DNA from: Pseudomonadota bacterium
GTDB taxonomy: Bacteria; Pseudomonadota; Gammaproteobacteria; Burkholderiales; Burkholderiaceae_B
Length of the DNA stretch: 8,272 nucleotides
Assembly (NCBI GenBank): GCA_023389535.1
Contig: JAEWEH010000214.1
Span: 1-8,272 of the forward strand
Direction of reading: 5' to 3'
Shown one piece after another: positions 1 to 5,917 of the stretch. Position 1 is the stretch's first letter; each line of letters begins with the position of its first letter. The notes under the pieces are model-generated. The model was not told where the DNA came from, did no database searches, and saw nothing but the letters and a program-made list of their open reading frames with translations. The position numbers were made by a program, and so were the translations under genes.

Positions 1-416
1 CCCTGGATCTGGTCGGCATGCAGGTCCATGGTCATGATGCGGTCAACGCCGACGACCTGCAGCATGTTGGCGACCACTTTGGCGGAGATGGCCACGCGCG
101 CCGAGCGCGGGCGGCGGTCCTGGCGCGCATAGCCGAAATACGGAATGGCGGCGGTGATCTTGCCGGCCGAGGCGCGACGCAGCGCGTCGACCATGACCAT
201 GATTTCCATCAGGTTGTCGTTGGTGGGCGCGCACGTGGGCTGCAACACGAAGACGTCCTTGCCGCGCACGTTCTCGTTGATTTCCACCATGACTTCGCCG
301 TCGGAAAAACGACCCACTGACATCTTGCCCAACGACATGTCAAGGTGATTTGCGACATCGACAGCCAAACGGGTGTTGGCAGTGCCGGTAAAAATCATGA
401 ATCTGTCGTGTGCCAT
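1..416 (-). CDS. prs: Ribose-phosphate pyrophosphokinase (PRPP synthetase), N-terminal part, runs off the window
   Basis: Prs makes 5-phosphoribosyl-1-diphosphate from ribose 5-phosphate and ATP in the cytosol, feeding purine, pyrimidine, NAD, His and Trp synthesis. Translating the minus strand from ATG at 416 gives 138 residues open to the window edge, under half of the usual ~310-316. Family signatures are easy to read: [10 protein letters not shown] near the N-terminus, [18 protein letters not shown] at about residues 36-53, [14 protein letters not shown], the ATP-binding loop [12 protein letters not shown] at about 91-102, and [12 protein letters not shown] at the truncated end, which begins the metal/PRPP region. 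The start is set by the family N-terminus; no good Shine-Dalgarno sequence precedes it. It lies 99 bases downstream of tRNA-Gln in the same direction, with two stem-loops between. The order lolB-ispE-prs also occurs in E. coli. The identification is very secure. Confidence 0.97.
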   Translation of the reverse strand, partial: MAHDRFMIFTGTANTRLAVDVANHLDMSLGKMSVGRFSDGEVMVEINENVRGKDVFVLQPTCAPTNDNLMEIMVMVDALRRASAGKITAAIPYFGYARQDRRPRSARVAISAKVVANMLQVVGVDRIMTMDLHADQIQ

Positions 417-445
417 GGCTAGGTGATTTCTTGGCGTCAAACAAC

Positions 446-487
446 AAAGCTGTTGACCAGCACCTTGGGGGCCGACTCAACAGCTTT
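446..487 (-). promoter_or_regulatory. Stem-loop with T-rich tail in the tRNA-Gln/prs spacer (possible terminator or attenuator)
   Basis: The arms AAAGCTGTTGA (477-487 read on minus) and TCAACAGCTTT (446-456 read on minus) are perfect 11-bp inverse complements separated by 20 bases. On the transcribed minus strand the right arm runs into GTTGTTTG, so the 3' side reads CTTTGTTGTTTG, T-rich but interrupted. The structure ends 29 bases before the prs ATG. It resembles a weak intrinsic terminator or attenuator that would uncouple prs from the upstream operon and tRNA. It could equally be a processing or stability element. The stem is seen directly; function is inferred. Confidence 0.5.
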
Positions 488-495
488 AGTCACTG

Positions 496-511
496 CAAGC
501 CTTGCGGCTTG
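496..511 (-). other. Short tetraloop hairpin just 3' of tRNA-Gln
   Basis: On the minus strand CAAGCC-GCAA-GGCTTG forms a perfect 6-bp stem closed by GCAA, a GNRA-type tetraloop. It starts 4 bases after the encoded CCA of tRNA-Gln. No T tract follows, so it is not a classic terminator. It may mark the 3' processing boundary of the tRNA precursor or protect the prs leader. The hairpin is visible; the role is inference. Confidence 0.45.
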
Positions 512-515
512 AGAA

Positions 516-592
516 TGGCTGGGGAAGAAGGATTCGAACCTTCGCATGCTGGAATCAAAATCCAGTGCCTTAACCAGCTTGGCGATTCCCCA
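516..592 (-). tRNA. tRNA-Gln (anticodon UUG), CCA encoded
   Basis: The minus strand folds into a complete cloverleaf: acceptor TGGGGAA/TTCCCCA, D arm closed by GCC/GGC, anticodon stem CTGGA/TCCAG with loop TTTTGAT giving anticodon TTG (556-558), a 5-base variable loop, and T arm GAAGG-TTCGAAT-CCTTC. Discriminator G and a genomically encoded CCA (516-518) follow. The weak U1-A72 acceptor pair is typical of glutamine tRNAs. The gene begins 3 bases after the ispE stop codon and lies upstream of prs in the same direction, so it is probably cut out of a lolB-ispE-tRNA(-prs) transcript by RNase P and 3' nucleases. Confidence 0.97.
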
Positions 593-595
593 ATT

Positions 596-1498
596 TCAAC
601 TGCGTATCCAATGCCTCAGAGGGTGATCGATAAGACCGGGACAAGCCCATATGCCTTGAACTACCGCCGCATCTTTATCAGTGGACATTTTACCGATAAT
701 TTGCTGCCTGCGCAGGCTGGCCTCTTTCATCGTTACAAACTCGACAAAAAGGCACGCGCCCGAGCCGCTCATTCTTGCATGTAGACCCTGTTGCATAAGC
801 CAGCCGTGGGCGGCCGCAACGCGTGGGTACTTTGCAAAAACAACAGGCTCTAAATCGTTGCGCCCAAAAAATCCCGGGGCATTGATTGTTTGCCAATCAG
901 CAAAGAGCGACATTTTGACGTAAGGAGAATCTCTTGTCAAATCGGGGCTGGCAAATACCTCTGCGGTGGGCACATGCTGCGGCGGCTGTACAACAAGATA
1001 GGCGCGATCCGCGGGCAGGTCCAAGGGGAAGAGTTCTTCCCCTACGCCTTGCGCAAATGCCGGCTGCCCGAAAATGAATACGGGCACGTCCGCGCCCAAA
1101 GGCAGTGCCAGCGCCATCAGCTCTTGGCGGCTCAAGCCCGTATTCCATAAGCGGTTCAAGGCGATCAGGGTCGTTGCGGCATCGCTGGACCCCCCGCCCA
1201 GCCCACCGCCCGCGGGTATGCGCTTGCGGTAAGCGATGTGCGCCCCCAAAGGCGACCCCGTGGCCCGCTGTAAGGCCTTGGCCGCCTTGATGACCAGATC
1301 ATCGTCAGGATTCAGGCCGGGCGCGGCGTCCGCGTCGCGTTCGATCCGCCCATCGCGCCGTATGTCGAAATCGAGCGTATCGCTAAGGTCTATGAAGCGA
1401 AAAGCCGTTTGCAGCAAATGGTAGCCGTCCGGGCGACGGCCGGTCACATGCAGGAAAAGATTGATTTTTGCCGGGGCCGGCACATCGTATAAAGCCAC
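596..1498 (-). CDS. ispE: 4-diphosphocytidyl-2-C-methyl-D-erythritol kinase
   Basis: IspE is a cytosolic GHMP-family kinase that phosphorylates CDP-methylerythritol at the 2-hydroxyl, the fourth step of the MEP isoprenoid pathway. The 300-residue product has the expected parts: substrate motif PAPAKINLFLHVTGRRPDGYH at the N-terminus with catalytic Lys11, the glycine-rich ATP loop PAGGGLGGGSSDA at 95-107, catalytic Asp137 in LGADVPVF, and the third GHMP motif ARMSGSGACLF at 241-251. Length is normal (usually 280-300). Translation starts at GTG, supported by an AAGGGA Shine-Dalgarno 5 bases upstream and by alignment of PAKINLFL near the start. It sits 42 bases after lolB, and its TGA stop is 3 bases before tRNA-Gln, so lolB, ispE and the tRNA are presumably co-transcribed. 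It appears intact and functional. Confidence 0.97.
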   Translation of the reverse strand: MALYDVPAPAKINLFLHVTGRRPDGYHLLQTAFRFIDLSDTLDFDIRRDGRIERDADAAPGLNPDDDLVIKAAKALQRATGSPLGAHIAYRKRIPAGGGLGGGSSDAATTLIALNRLWNTGLSRQELMALALPLGADVPVFIFGQPAFAQGVGEELFPLDLPADRAYLVVQPPQHVPTAEVFASPDLTRDSPYVKMSLFADWQTINAPGFFGRNDLEPVVFAKYPRVAAAHGWLMQQGLHARMSGSGACLFVEFVTMKEASLRRQQIIGKMSTDKDAAVVQGIWACPGLIDHPLRHWIRS

Positions 1499-1502
1499 CG
1501 CG

Positions 1503-1510
1503 TTCCCTTT
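1503..1510 (-). promoter_or_regulatory. Ribosome binding site supporting the ispE GTG start
   Basis: Read on the minus strand, the sequence AAAGGGAA ends 4-5 bases before GTG at 1498. It is the only strong purine-rich match in the short lolB-ispE gap, and it decides in favour of GTG at 1498 over the in-frame GTG five codons further in (Val6). Confidence 0.6.
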
Positions 1511-1540
1511 ATGGCCCTGCCGACGCTACACGCGTAGGCC

Positions 1541-2170
1541 CTAGTTGTCATCCACCACCAGACGCACGCTGATGCTGCGCGATGCTTCATTGCGATTCAT
1601 TTGCAGCAGGCGCGGCCCCAGGCCGTCGTAACGCGATAACTGCACCCTCCAGCCATCCTGATTGAAGCTTGACAGCCGCCCCTCGCTGTCGCGCTGCAAC
1701 CCGGTGGCATCACCCGGCACCCCGCCGGTGCGCCCGTGCAGCCAATCGCGCAGACCGGCCACCGGCACGGGACTGCCCAGCACCTGCTCGACCAGTGCGT
1801 CGGGATGCGGCGCGTGCTCGCGTTCGCCATTGCTGCGTACCAGCAAAGCGCCGGACGCGTCCACCTGCACGCGGGCCAGCGTGGAACCCATGGGGTTGCG
1901 CAAATCCAGCACCAGCCGGCGGCCTTGGTCCAGCCACGAAAAGCCGCCCTGTACAGCGTCGCGCTTGCCACCGAAGTACTCTACGGCTACGGCGAAGCGG
2001 CCGCTGCGTTCAAAGTCGGCGCCGGTCGCCTGGCGAGCGGGGGACTGAGGCGTGGCGCAGCCGACCAAAAGCATGGCCAGTACAGACATGAGAAACCAGG
2101 AGGCCCACCGGGTGAAGTCACGCTTGACTGCGTCATCCATGGCGAAGCTTGCGCCTTGACTCGTTATCAT
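1541..2170 (-). CDS. lolB: Outer-membrane lipoprotein receptor LolB
   Basis: LolB takes lipoproteins from the periplasmic chaperone LolA and inserts them into the outer membrane; it is itself a lipoprotein. The 209-residue product (E. coli LolB is about 207) has a charged N-terminus, a hydrophobic stretch at about 22-37, and a lipobox LVGC with lipidated Cys38. The next residue is Ala, not the inner-membrane retention Asp. The mature part carries family landmarks: FERSGRFAV (53-61), FSWLDQG (77-83), LRNPMGSTLA (90-99), SPVPVAGLRDWLHG (133-146) and PGDATG (152-157). The chosen ATG overlaps the TGA of the upstream TPR gene as ATGA, implying translational coupling, with GGGAG 10 bases upstream. 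A second in-frame Met11 could instead be the true start and would give a more ordinary signal peptide. It is followed 42 bases later by ispE. Confidence 0.94.
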   Translation of the reverse strand: MITSQGASFAMDDAVKRDFTRWASWFLMSVLAMLLVGCATPQSPARQATGADFERSGRFAVAVEYFGGKRDAVQGGFSWLDQGRRLVLDLRNPMGSTLARVQVDASGALLVRSNGEREHAPHPDALVEQVLGSPVPVAGLRDWLHGRTGGVPGDATGLQRDSEGRLSSFNQDGWRVQLSRYDGLGPRLLQMNRNEASRSISVRLVVDDN

Positions 2171-3942
2171 TCCAAGTTGACTCCCAGGCGTTTCAGCGTC
2201 TGCAAAAGTGTTTCGTTCTTGGGGTCCTTCGCCATACCTTCGCGCCAGATGCGCCGCGCGTCATCCTGGCGCTTGCTGACCCACAAGACCTCGCCCAGAT
2301 GCGCGGCGACCTCGGCCGAGGGCAGCTGGACATAAGAGCGCTCCAGGTATTCGATGGCCGCCTGGTAATCACCGGTGCGGAATAGGTACCAGCCCACGCT
2401 GTCAAGAATATAGGGGTTGTCCGGTTCAAGCTCCAGGGCGCGCTCGAGCAAGTCCTGGGCTTCGTCCAGGTTGCGGTTCTGGTCGGCGTAGGTGTATCCC
2501 AATGAGTTGTAGGCGTTGGCGTTATTCGGATCCAGTTCGATTACACGCTGCATCAAGGCCTCGAATTCCGCCGTCTTGCCCTGCCGCTCGTACAGCATGG
2601 CCAAGTCGTATTTGATCTCCGCCGTGTCGGGGAGGTCCTGGTCGGCCTTAACCAGGATATCGACCGCGGTATCCGTGCGCCCGCCTTCACGATAGATGGA
2701 TGCCAAAGTCAGGGCCGCAACCGAACGCTCTTGCTTGTCCTGGGGTTTCAGCTTGTCGATGGTGCGGCGCGCCGCGGCCAAGTCACCCTGGCGGGACAAC
2801 AGCACGGCTTTGTGGATCTGAGCCTGGAAGGCCAGGGACGGATCGTCGATCAGATCGAGCTGGGCAATGGCTTCTTTCAGCTTGCCCTGCTTTTCGGCGA
2901 TCTGCACCAATAACAGACGCGCATCGGACGCATCCGACCCAGCGCTGCTGGCCTTGTCATGTACGGACCGCCGCCGCTGGGTCTGTACATTGATGTATTC
3001 ATTGAGCAAAGACTTCGCGTCTTCGTAGCGTTCGGCGCGAATATTGACCTCGGCCTCGGTATACAGCAAGTCGAAGTCTTCGGGCGCGCGCTGTCGCATG
3101 GTCCTGACCTGGCCCAGGGCCGCATCAAACTCGCGCCTGTCGACCAGCCGGTTGACGAGCAAGAGCTGCAGCTTGCGACTGTCGGGATGGCTACGCAGGT
3201 AGGCGCGCGTCTCGGCGATCGCCGCGGCCGCATCGACCTTCAGCCCGTATTCCAGCACGCGTTGCGCGGCGCCTTCCGAATCCTGGTCCAGCGCCAGCGC
3301 TTGGCGCGCTTCATCCAGCGCCCGCGCAGGTTCGGACGCGGCCCAGGCCGCATCGGCCAGCGCCAGATGGGCTACCGGCAAGCTGCGCACCGATGGATGC
3401 AGGGCTTTTTCCAGGACTTCCAGCGCAAGCCGCTTGTCGGGCATCTTGCTGACGATGGCCGATGCCTGCGCGACGGCCTGCTCTTTGTCGTCCGCCTTCT
3501 CGATGCGCGCCCACAGTGCCGATGCCAGCCCTGATGTGTGCCCATTGGATGCGGCCAGCGCCAGGGACGCCGCCACGGCTTCCGGGTCCTTGGGCGCAAG
3601 CGCGGCCCACATACGCGCCGCTGTCAGGGCCCGGCCGAGGTCGCGGCTTGCCATCGAGAACTGGAATGCCCTTTTTGCCAACCTGGGGTCCGATGTTTCA
3701 CGGGCCAGATCCAGGAAGGTCTGTCCCGCCATATCGTAATCACCTCGGGTGGCTGCGATTTCCGCTGCCAGTATGCGGTACATGATATCGGCGGTAAGCT
3801 TGACATCGGGAAGCTCACCTGCGCGCAGGCGGATGAGTTCAATTTGCTCGGGAACCTCTTGGACCGGCGCCGCATGGGCGCCTTGCACGGCCACGATGAC
3901 AGGCGCAAACACCGTAAACAGCAGAGGAATTGAAAGTTTCAT
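2167..3942 (-). CDS. Secreted TPR-repeat protein, LbcA-like, first gene of the lolB operon
   Basis: The 591-residue protein starts with a signal peptide: Lys2, a hydrophobic core at 5-19, and a likely AHA|AP cleavage after residue 24. The rest is alpha-helical solenoid. Clear TPR units lie at about 442-474, 475-508, 509-542 and 543-576, with weaker repeats through 60-440. A Ser/Asp-rich insertion at about 322-340 breaks the pattern. In Pseudomonas aeruginosa the gene beside lolB-ispE-prs encodes LbcA, an outer-membrane TPR lipoprotein that binds and activates the CtpA protease which degrades peptidoglycan hydrolases (recalled knowledge). Position, length and architecture match, so an adaptor role at the envelope is inferred. 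Unlike LbcA, there is no lipobox and I see no cysteine anywhere in the protein. An in-frame TGA directly before the ATG excludes a longer lipoprotein start. Its stop overlaps the lolB start by 4 bases. The function remains unproven. Confidence 0.9.
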   Translation of the reverse strand: MKLSIPLLFTVFAPVIVAVQGAHAAPVQEVPEQIELIRLRAGELPDVKLTADIMYRILAAEIAATRGDYDMAGQTFLDLARETSDPRLAKRAFQFSMASRDLGRALTAARMWAALAPKDPEAVAASLALAASNGHTSGLASALWARIEKADDKEQAVAQASAIVSKMPDKRLALEVLEKALHPSVRSLPVAHLALADAAWAASEPARALDEARQALALDQDSEGAAQRVLEYGLKVDAAAAIAETRAYLRSHPDSRKLQLLLVNRLVDRREFDAALGQVRTMRQRAPEDFDLLYTEAEVNIRAERYEDAKSLLNEYINVQTQRRRSVHDKASSAGSDASDARLLLVQIAEKQGKLKEAIAQLDLIDDPSLAFQAQIHKAVLLSRQGDLAAARRTIDKLKPQDKQERSVAALTLASIYREGGRTDTAVDILVKADQDLPDTAEIKYDLAMLYERQGKTAEFEALMQRVIELDPNNANAYNSLGYTYADQNRNLDEAQDLLERALELEPDNPYILDSVGWYLFRTGDYQAAIEYLERSYVQLPSAEVAAHLGEVLWVSKRQDDARRIWREGMAKDPKNETLLQTLKRLGVNLE

Positions 3943-4027
3943 TCAAGAGAACCATCGCCGCTGCGCCCGAGATAAGCGTCAGATGGCAAAATTACATAGT
4001 CAGATTTAATGATCTTATCACCCCCGT
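3943..4027. promoter_or_regulatory. Divergent intergenic region between the TPR-lolB operon and mutM
   Basis: This 85-base, relatively AT-rich gap must hold the promoters of both the minus-strand operon and mutM. For the minus strand a TGTAAT -10-like hexamer (3991-3996) and a TTGCCA -35-like hexamer (3984-3989) exist but are not correctly paired, so no promoter is assigned. GATAAG (3971-3976) and CTTATC (4014-4019) form a 6-bp inverted repeat spanning the region, which may be chance. Confidence 0.5.
3983..4010 (+). promoter_or_regulatory. Candidate sigma70 promoter of mutM
   Basis: ATGGCA (3983-3988; 4 of 6 matches to the -35 consensus) and TTTAAT (4005-4010; 5 of 6 for -10) are separated by 16 bases. 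Transcription would start near 4017, leaving only about 11 bases before the mutM ATG. This fits the lack of a Shine-Dalgarno sequence there. It is a plausible but modest match. Confidence 0.35.
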
Positions 4028-4855
4028 ATGCCTGAGTTGCCAGAAGTCGAAACCACGCGTCGCGGATTAGCGACGCTCATGCCGGGCCATGTGCTGCAGC
4101 GGTTCATCGTTCACGAGCACCGCATGCGCTGGCCCGTCCCCGCCGATTTGGCCGACAAGATCAGCGGGCGCCAAGTACTGGGCTGCGATCGCCGCGGCAA
4201 GTATCTGCTGATTCGTTTTGACCATGGCACCCAGATTGTGCACCTGGGCATGTCGGGATCCATGCGGCGCGTGCCTCTTGAAGAAGGCTTGCGCAAACAC
4301 GATCATGCGGAATGGGTATTCGAGCATGCGCGCTTCCTGCTGCATGATCCGCGCCGTTTTGGCGCCATACTGTGGCACGACCGTGCCGACGGCCCCATCG
4401 AAGCGCATCCGCTGCTGGCCGGCCTGGGCATGGAGCCCTTCGACCCCGGCTTCACGCCGGCCTATCTGCACAGCAGTCTGAAAGGCAAGGCCATGGCCAT
4501 CAAGCAGGCCTTGCTGGGCGGCCGCATTGTCGTTGGGGTCGGCAATATTTACGCATCGGAAGCGCTGTTCCGTGCCCGCATCAATCCCCGCACTGCTGGC
4601 GGAAAATTGTCGGCAGCGCGCTGCGACGCCTTGGTCACCGCCATACAGGCGACGCTGCGCGATGCGCTGGAATCCGGGGGCAGCACCTTGCGCGATTACG
4701 TCAACGCCACAGGCCAGCCCGGCGCCTATTTCACCCTGCATGCCGCGGTCTACGAAAAAGCCGGCCGACCCTGCGGTATCTGTGCCACGCCCATCCGGCG
4801 TATTGTGCAGGGGCAAAGAGCCAGCTATTACTGCCCGAAGTGCCAGCGTCGATGA
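4028..4855 (+). CDS. mutM: Formamidopyrimidine-DNA glycosylase (Fpg/MutM)
   Basis: MutM is the bifunctional base-excision enzyme that removes 8-oxoguanine and formamidopyrimidines from DNA and cuts the abasic site by beta,delta-elimination. The 275-residue product (family about 270) begins MPELPEVETTRRGL. After Met removal, Pro is the Schiff-base nucleophile and the following Glu is catalytic, which fixes the start codon. Also visible are Lys58 in RRGKYL (the conserved Lys57 of mature numbering), HLGMSGSMR at 72-80 with the void-filling Met, DPRRFGA at 107-113, the helix-two-turn-helix around GVGNIYASEALF (170-181), and a C-terminal zinc finger with Cys249, Cys252, Cys269 and Cys272 plus Arg264. 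All key residues are present. It diverges from the TPR-lolB operon. No mutY follows it; a catabolic operon begins 96 bases later. No ribosome binding site is evident. Confidence 0.98.
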   Translation: MPELPEVETTRRGLATLMPGHVLQRFIVHEHRMRWPVPADLADKISGRQVLGCDRRGKYLLIRFDHGTQIVHLGMSGSMRRVPLEEGLRKHDHAEWVFEHARFLLHDPRRFGAILWHDRADGPIEAHPLLAGLGMEPFDPGFTPAYLHSSLKGKAMAIKQALLGGRIVVGVGNIYASEALFRARINPRTAGGKLSAARCDALVTAIQATLRDALESGGSTLRDYVNATGQPGAYFTLHAAVYEKAGRPCGICATPIRRIVQGQRASYYCPKCQRR

Positions 4856-4894
4856 AGATCAGGATGGTAGCGATATTCGTTTATAACTAACACA

Positions 4895-4923
4895 TTGCAT
4901 AATAGCGAACGCTGCGTTATATT
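4895..4923 (+). promoter_or_regulatory. Candidate sigma70 promoter of the catabolic operon
   Basis: TTGCAT (4895-4900; first three -35 bases match) and TATATT (4918-4923; 5 of 6 matches to -10) are spaced by exactly 17 bases inside an AT-rich patch that stands out from the GC-rich genes. Transcription would begin near 4930, about 22 bases before the ATG of the following gene. This is the only convincing promoter seen for the genes from 4952 onward. Confidence 0.45.
4899..4920. promoter_or_regulatory. Dyad within the promoter spacer, candidate operator
   Basis: AGCG (4904-4907) and CGCT (4910-4913) form a perfect dyad around AA. Outer ATAA (4899-4902) and TTAT (4917-4920) extend it with a 2-base offset. 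The element fills the -35/-10 spacer, where a repressor would block RNA polymerase. A regulator of the MarR, GntR or IclR kind would fit an aromatic catabolic operon, but none is encoded in the window. The assignment is speculative. Confidence 0.3.
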
Positions 4924-4936
4924 TTTCCACTCTAAC

Positions 4937-4943
4937 GGAGGAG
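4937..4943 (+). promoter_or_regulatory. Strong Shine-Dalgarno fixing the start at 4952
   Basis: GGAGGAG lies 8 bases before ATG at 4952, an almost ideal ribosome binding site. It decides for this start over the in-frame upstream ATG at 4895, which would lie upstream of the predicted transcription start. Confidence 0.85.
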
Positions 4944-4951
4944 TTCGACCC

Positions 4952-5911
4952 ATGAGCAAGCAGTTCGCATCCCACGCCGACCTGGCAGACAAAGTCGTAT
5001 CGTTCGAAAAGCTTTCCGACAATGCCTACGCCTATACTGCGGAAGGGGACCCCAATACCGGCGTCATCATCGGCGATGATGCCGCCATGGTCATCGACAC
5101 CCAGGCCACACCCGTCATGGCGCAGGATGTCATCCGGCGCATCAAGGAAGTGACCGACAAACCCGTCAAATACATCCTGCTGTCCCACTACCATGCCGTC
5201 CGCGTGCTGGGCGCCTCGGCCTACAACGCCCAGGAAATCATCGCCAGCCGCGACACCTACGACCTGATCGTCGAACGCGGGGAACAGGATAAGGCCAGCG
5301 AAATCGGCCGCTTCCCGCGCCTGTTCCGCAATGTCGAATCCGTGCCCCCCGGCCTGACCTGGCCCACCATCACTTTCGATGGCGAAATGACGGTCAACCT
5401 GGGCAACCTGGAAGTGCAGATCCTGCAAGTCGGCCGCGGCCACACCAAAGGCGACACCATTGCCTGGCTGCCCGAGCAGCGCATCCTGTTCGCCGGCGAC
5501 CTGGTGGAATACCAATCCACGCCTTATGCGGGCGATTGCTATTTCCGCGAGTGGCCCCATACGCTGGACACGCTGGCTGAATTCCATGCCGAGAAAATGG
5601 TTCCGGGCCGCGGGCCGGCGCTGAAGAACGCCACGGAAGTGCGCCAGGCGCTGGCAGGCACGCGCGCCTTCCTGACCGAGCTTTATTCATCGGTTTACAG
5701 CGGCGTGGCCGATGGCAAGGACCTGAAGACGATCTATCGTGAAACCTATGACTCGATGAAGCCGCGCTATGCAAGCTGGGCCATCTTCGATCACTGCATG
5801 CCCTTCGACGTTTCGCGCGCCTACGACGAAGCCACCGGCCATGACGACCCGCGCATCTGGACGGCGGAACGCGATATCGAGATGTGGAAGCAGCTGGAAG
5901 GCCAGGCTTAA
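4952..5911 (+). CDS. Metallo-beta-lactamase-fold protein with an incomplete metal site, function unknown
   Basis: The 319-residue protein has the metallo-beta-lactamase fold layout and no signal peptide, so it is probably cytosolic. Visible parts: NTGVIIGDDAAMVIDT (35-50), the metal loop LLSHYHAVRVLGAS (76-89), GRGHTKGDTIAWL (161-173) with His164, LFAGDLVE (179-186) with Asp183, and MVPGRGP (216-222). The usual HxHxDH motif reads HYHAVR (79-84), so Asp and the third His are replaced by Val and Arg. The late His, normally in a GHG-like turn, is Arg220. The site-1 ligands His79, His81, His164 and Asp183 remain. This suggests a mononuclear or altered site; the reaction is unknown. A helical tail (230-319) follows the fold. 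It is the first gene of an operon with an FAD hydroxylase, a DUF2783-like protein and hmgA, implying a role in aromatic catabolism, for example hydrolysis of an ester, thioester or lactone. That role is inference. Confidence 0.88.
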   Translation: MSKQFASHADLADKVVSFEKLSDNAYAYTAEGDPNTGVIIGDDAAMVIDTQATPVMAQDVIRRIKEVTDKPVKYILLSHYHAVRVLGASAYNAQEIIASRDTYDLIVERGEQDKASEIGRFPRLFRNVESVPPGLTWPTITFDGEMTVNLGNLEVQILQVGRGHTKGDTIAWLPEQRILFAGDLVEYQSTPYAGDCYFREWPHTLDTLAEFHAEKMVPGRGPALKNATEVRQALAGTRAFLTELYSSVYSGVADGKDLKTIYRETYDSMKPRYASWAIFDHCMPFDVSRAYDEATGHDDPRIWTAERDIEMWKQLEGQA

Positions 5912-5917
5912 GCCTGC

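Noticed and set aside
516..592. tRNA-Gln as a phage or island attachment site
   Set aside because: No integrase, no direct repeat of the tRNA 3' end and no composition shift next to it; the flanking gene order is conserved housekeeping.
410..784. A plus-strand open frame across the prs leader, tRNA and ispE end
   Set aside because: It runs through a complete tRNA gene and opposite ispE; no coding signature.
2138..2140. Met11 of lolB as the start instead of the ATG at 2170
   Set aside because: Not excluded, but the ATGA overlap with the upstream stop and GGGAG at suitable distance favour 2170; the lipoprotein product is the same after processing.
3971..4019. GATAAG/CTTATC inverted repeat as a shared operator of the divergent promoters
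   Set aside because: Only 6 bp per arm with 37 bases between; easily chance in an AT-rich gap.
4067..4816. A 249-codon open frame opposite mutM
   Set aside because: mutM has all catalytic residues on the other strand; the antisense frame is compositional and has no family signature.
4895..4951. An N-terminal extension of the metallo-beta-lactamase-fold protein starting at ATG 4895
   Set aside because: It would overlap the predicted promoter, lacks a ribosome binding site, and GGAGGAG sits correctly before ATG 4952.
4859..5587. A 242-codon minus-strand frame across the catabolic promoter and first gene
   Set aside because: It is antisense to a well-supported gene, crosses its promoter and shows no domain.
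5904..5915. AGGCTTAAGCCT palindrome over the stop codon of the metallo-beta-lactamase-fold gene as a terminator
   Set aside because: The palindrome has no loop and no following T tract; probably chance, though it lies close to the larger GC palindromes.
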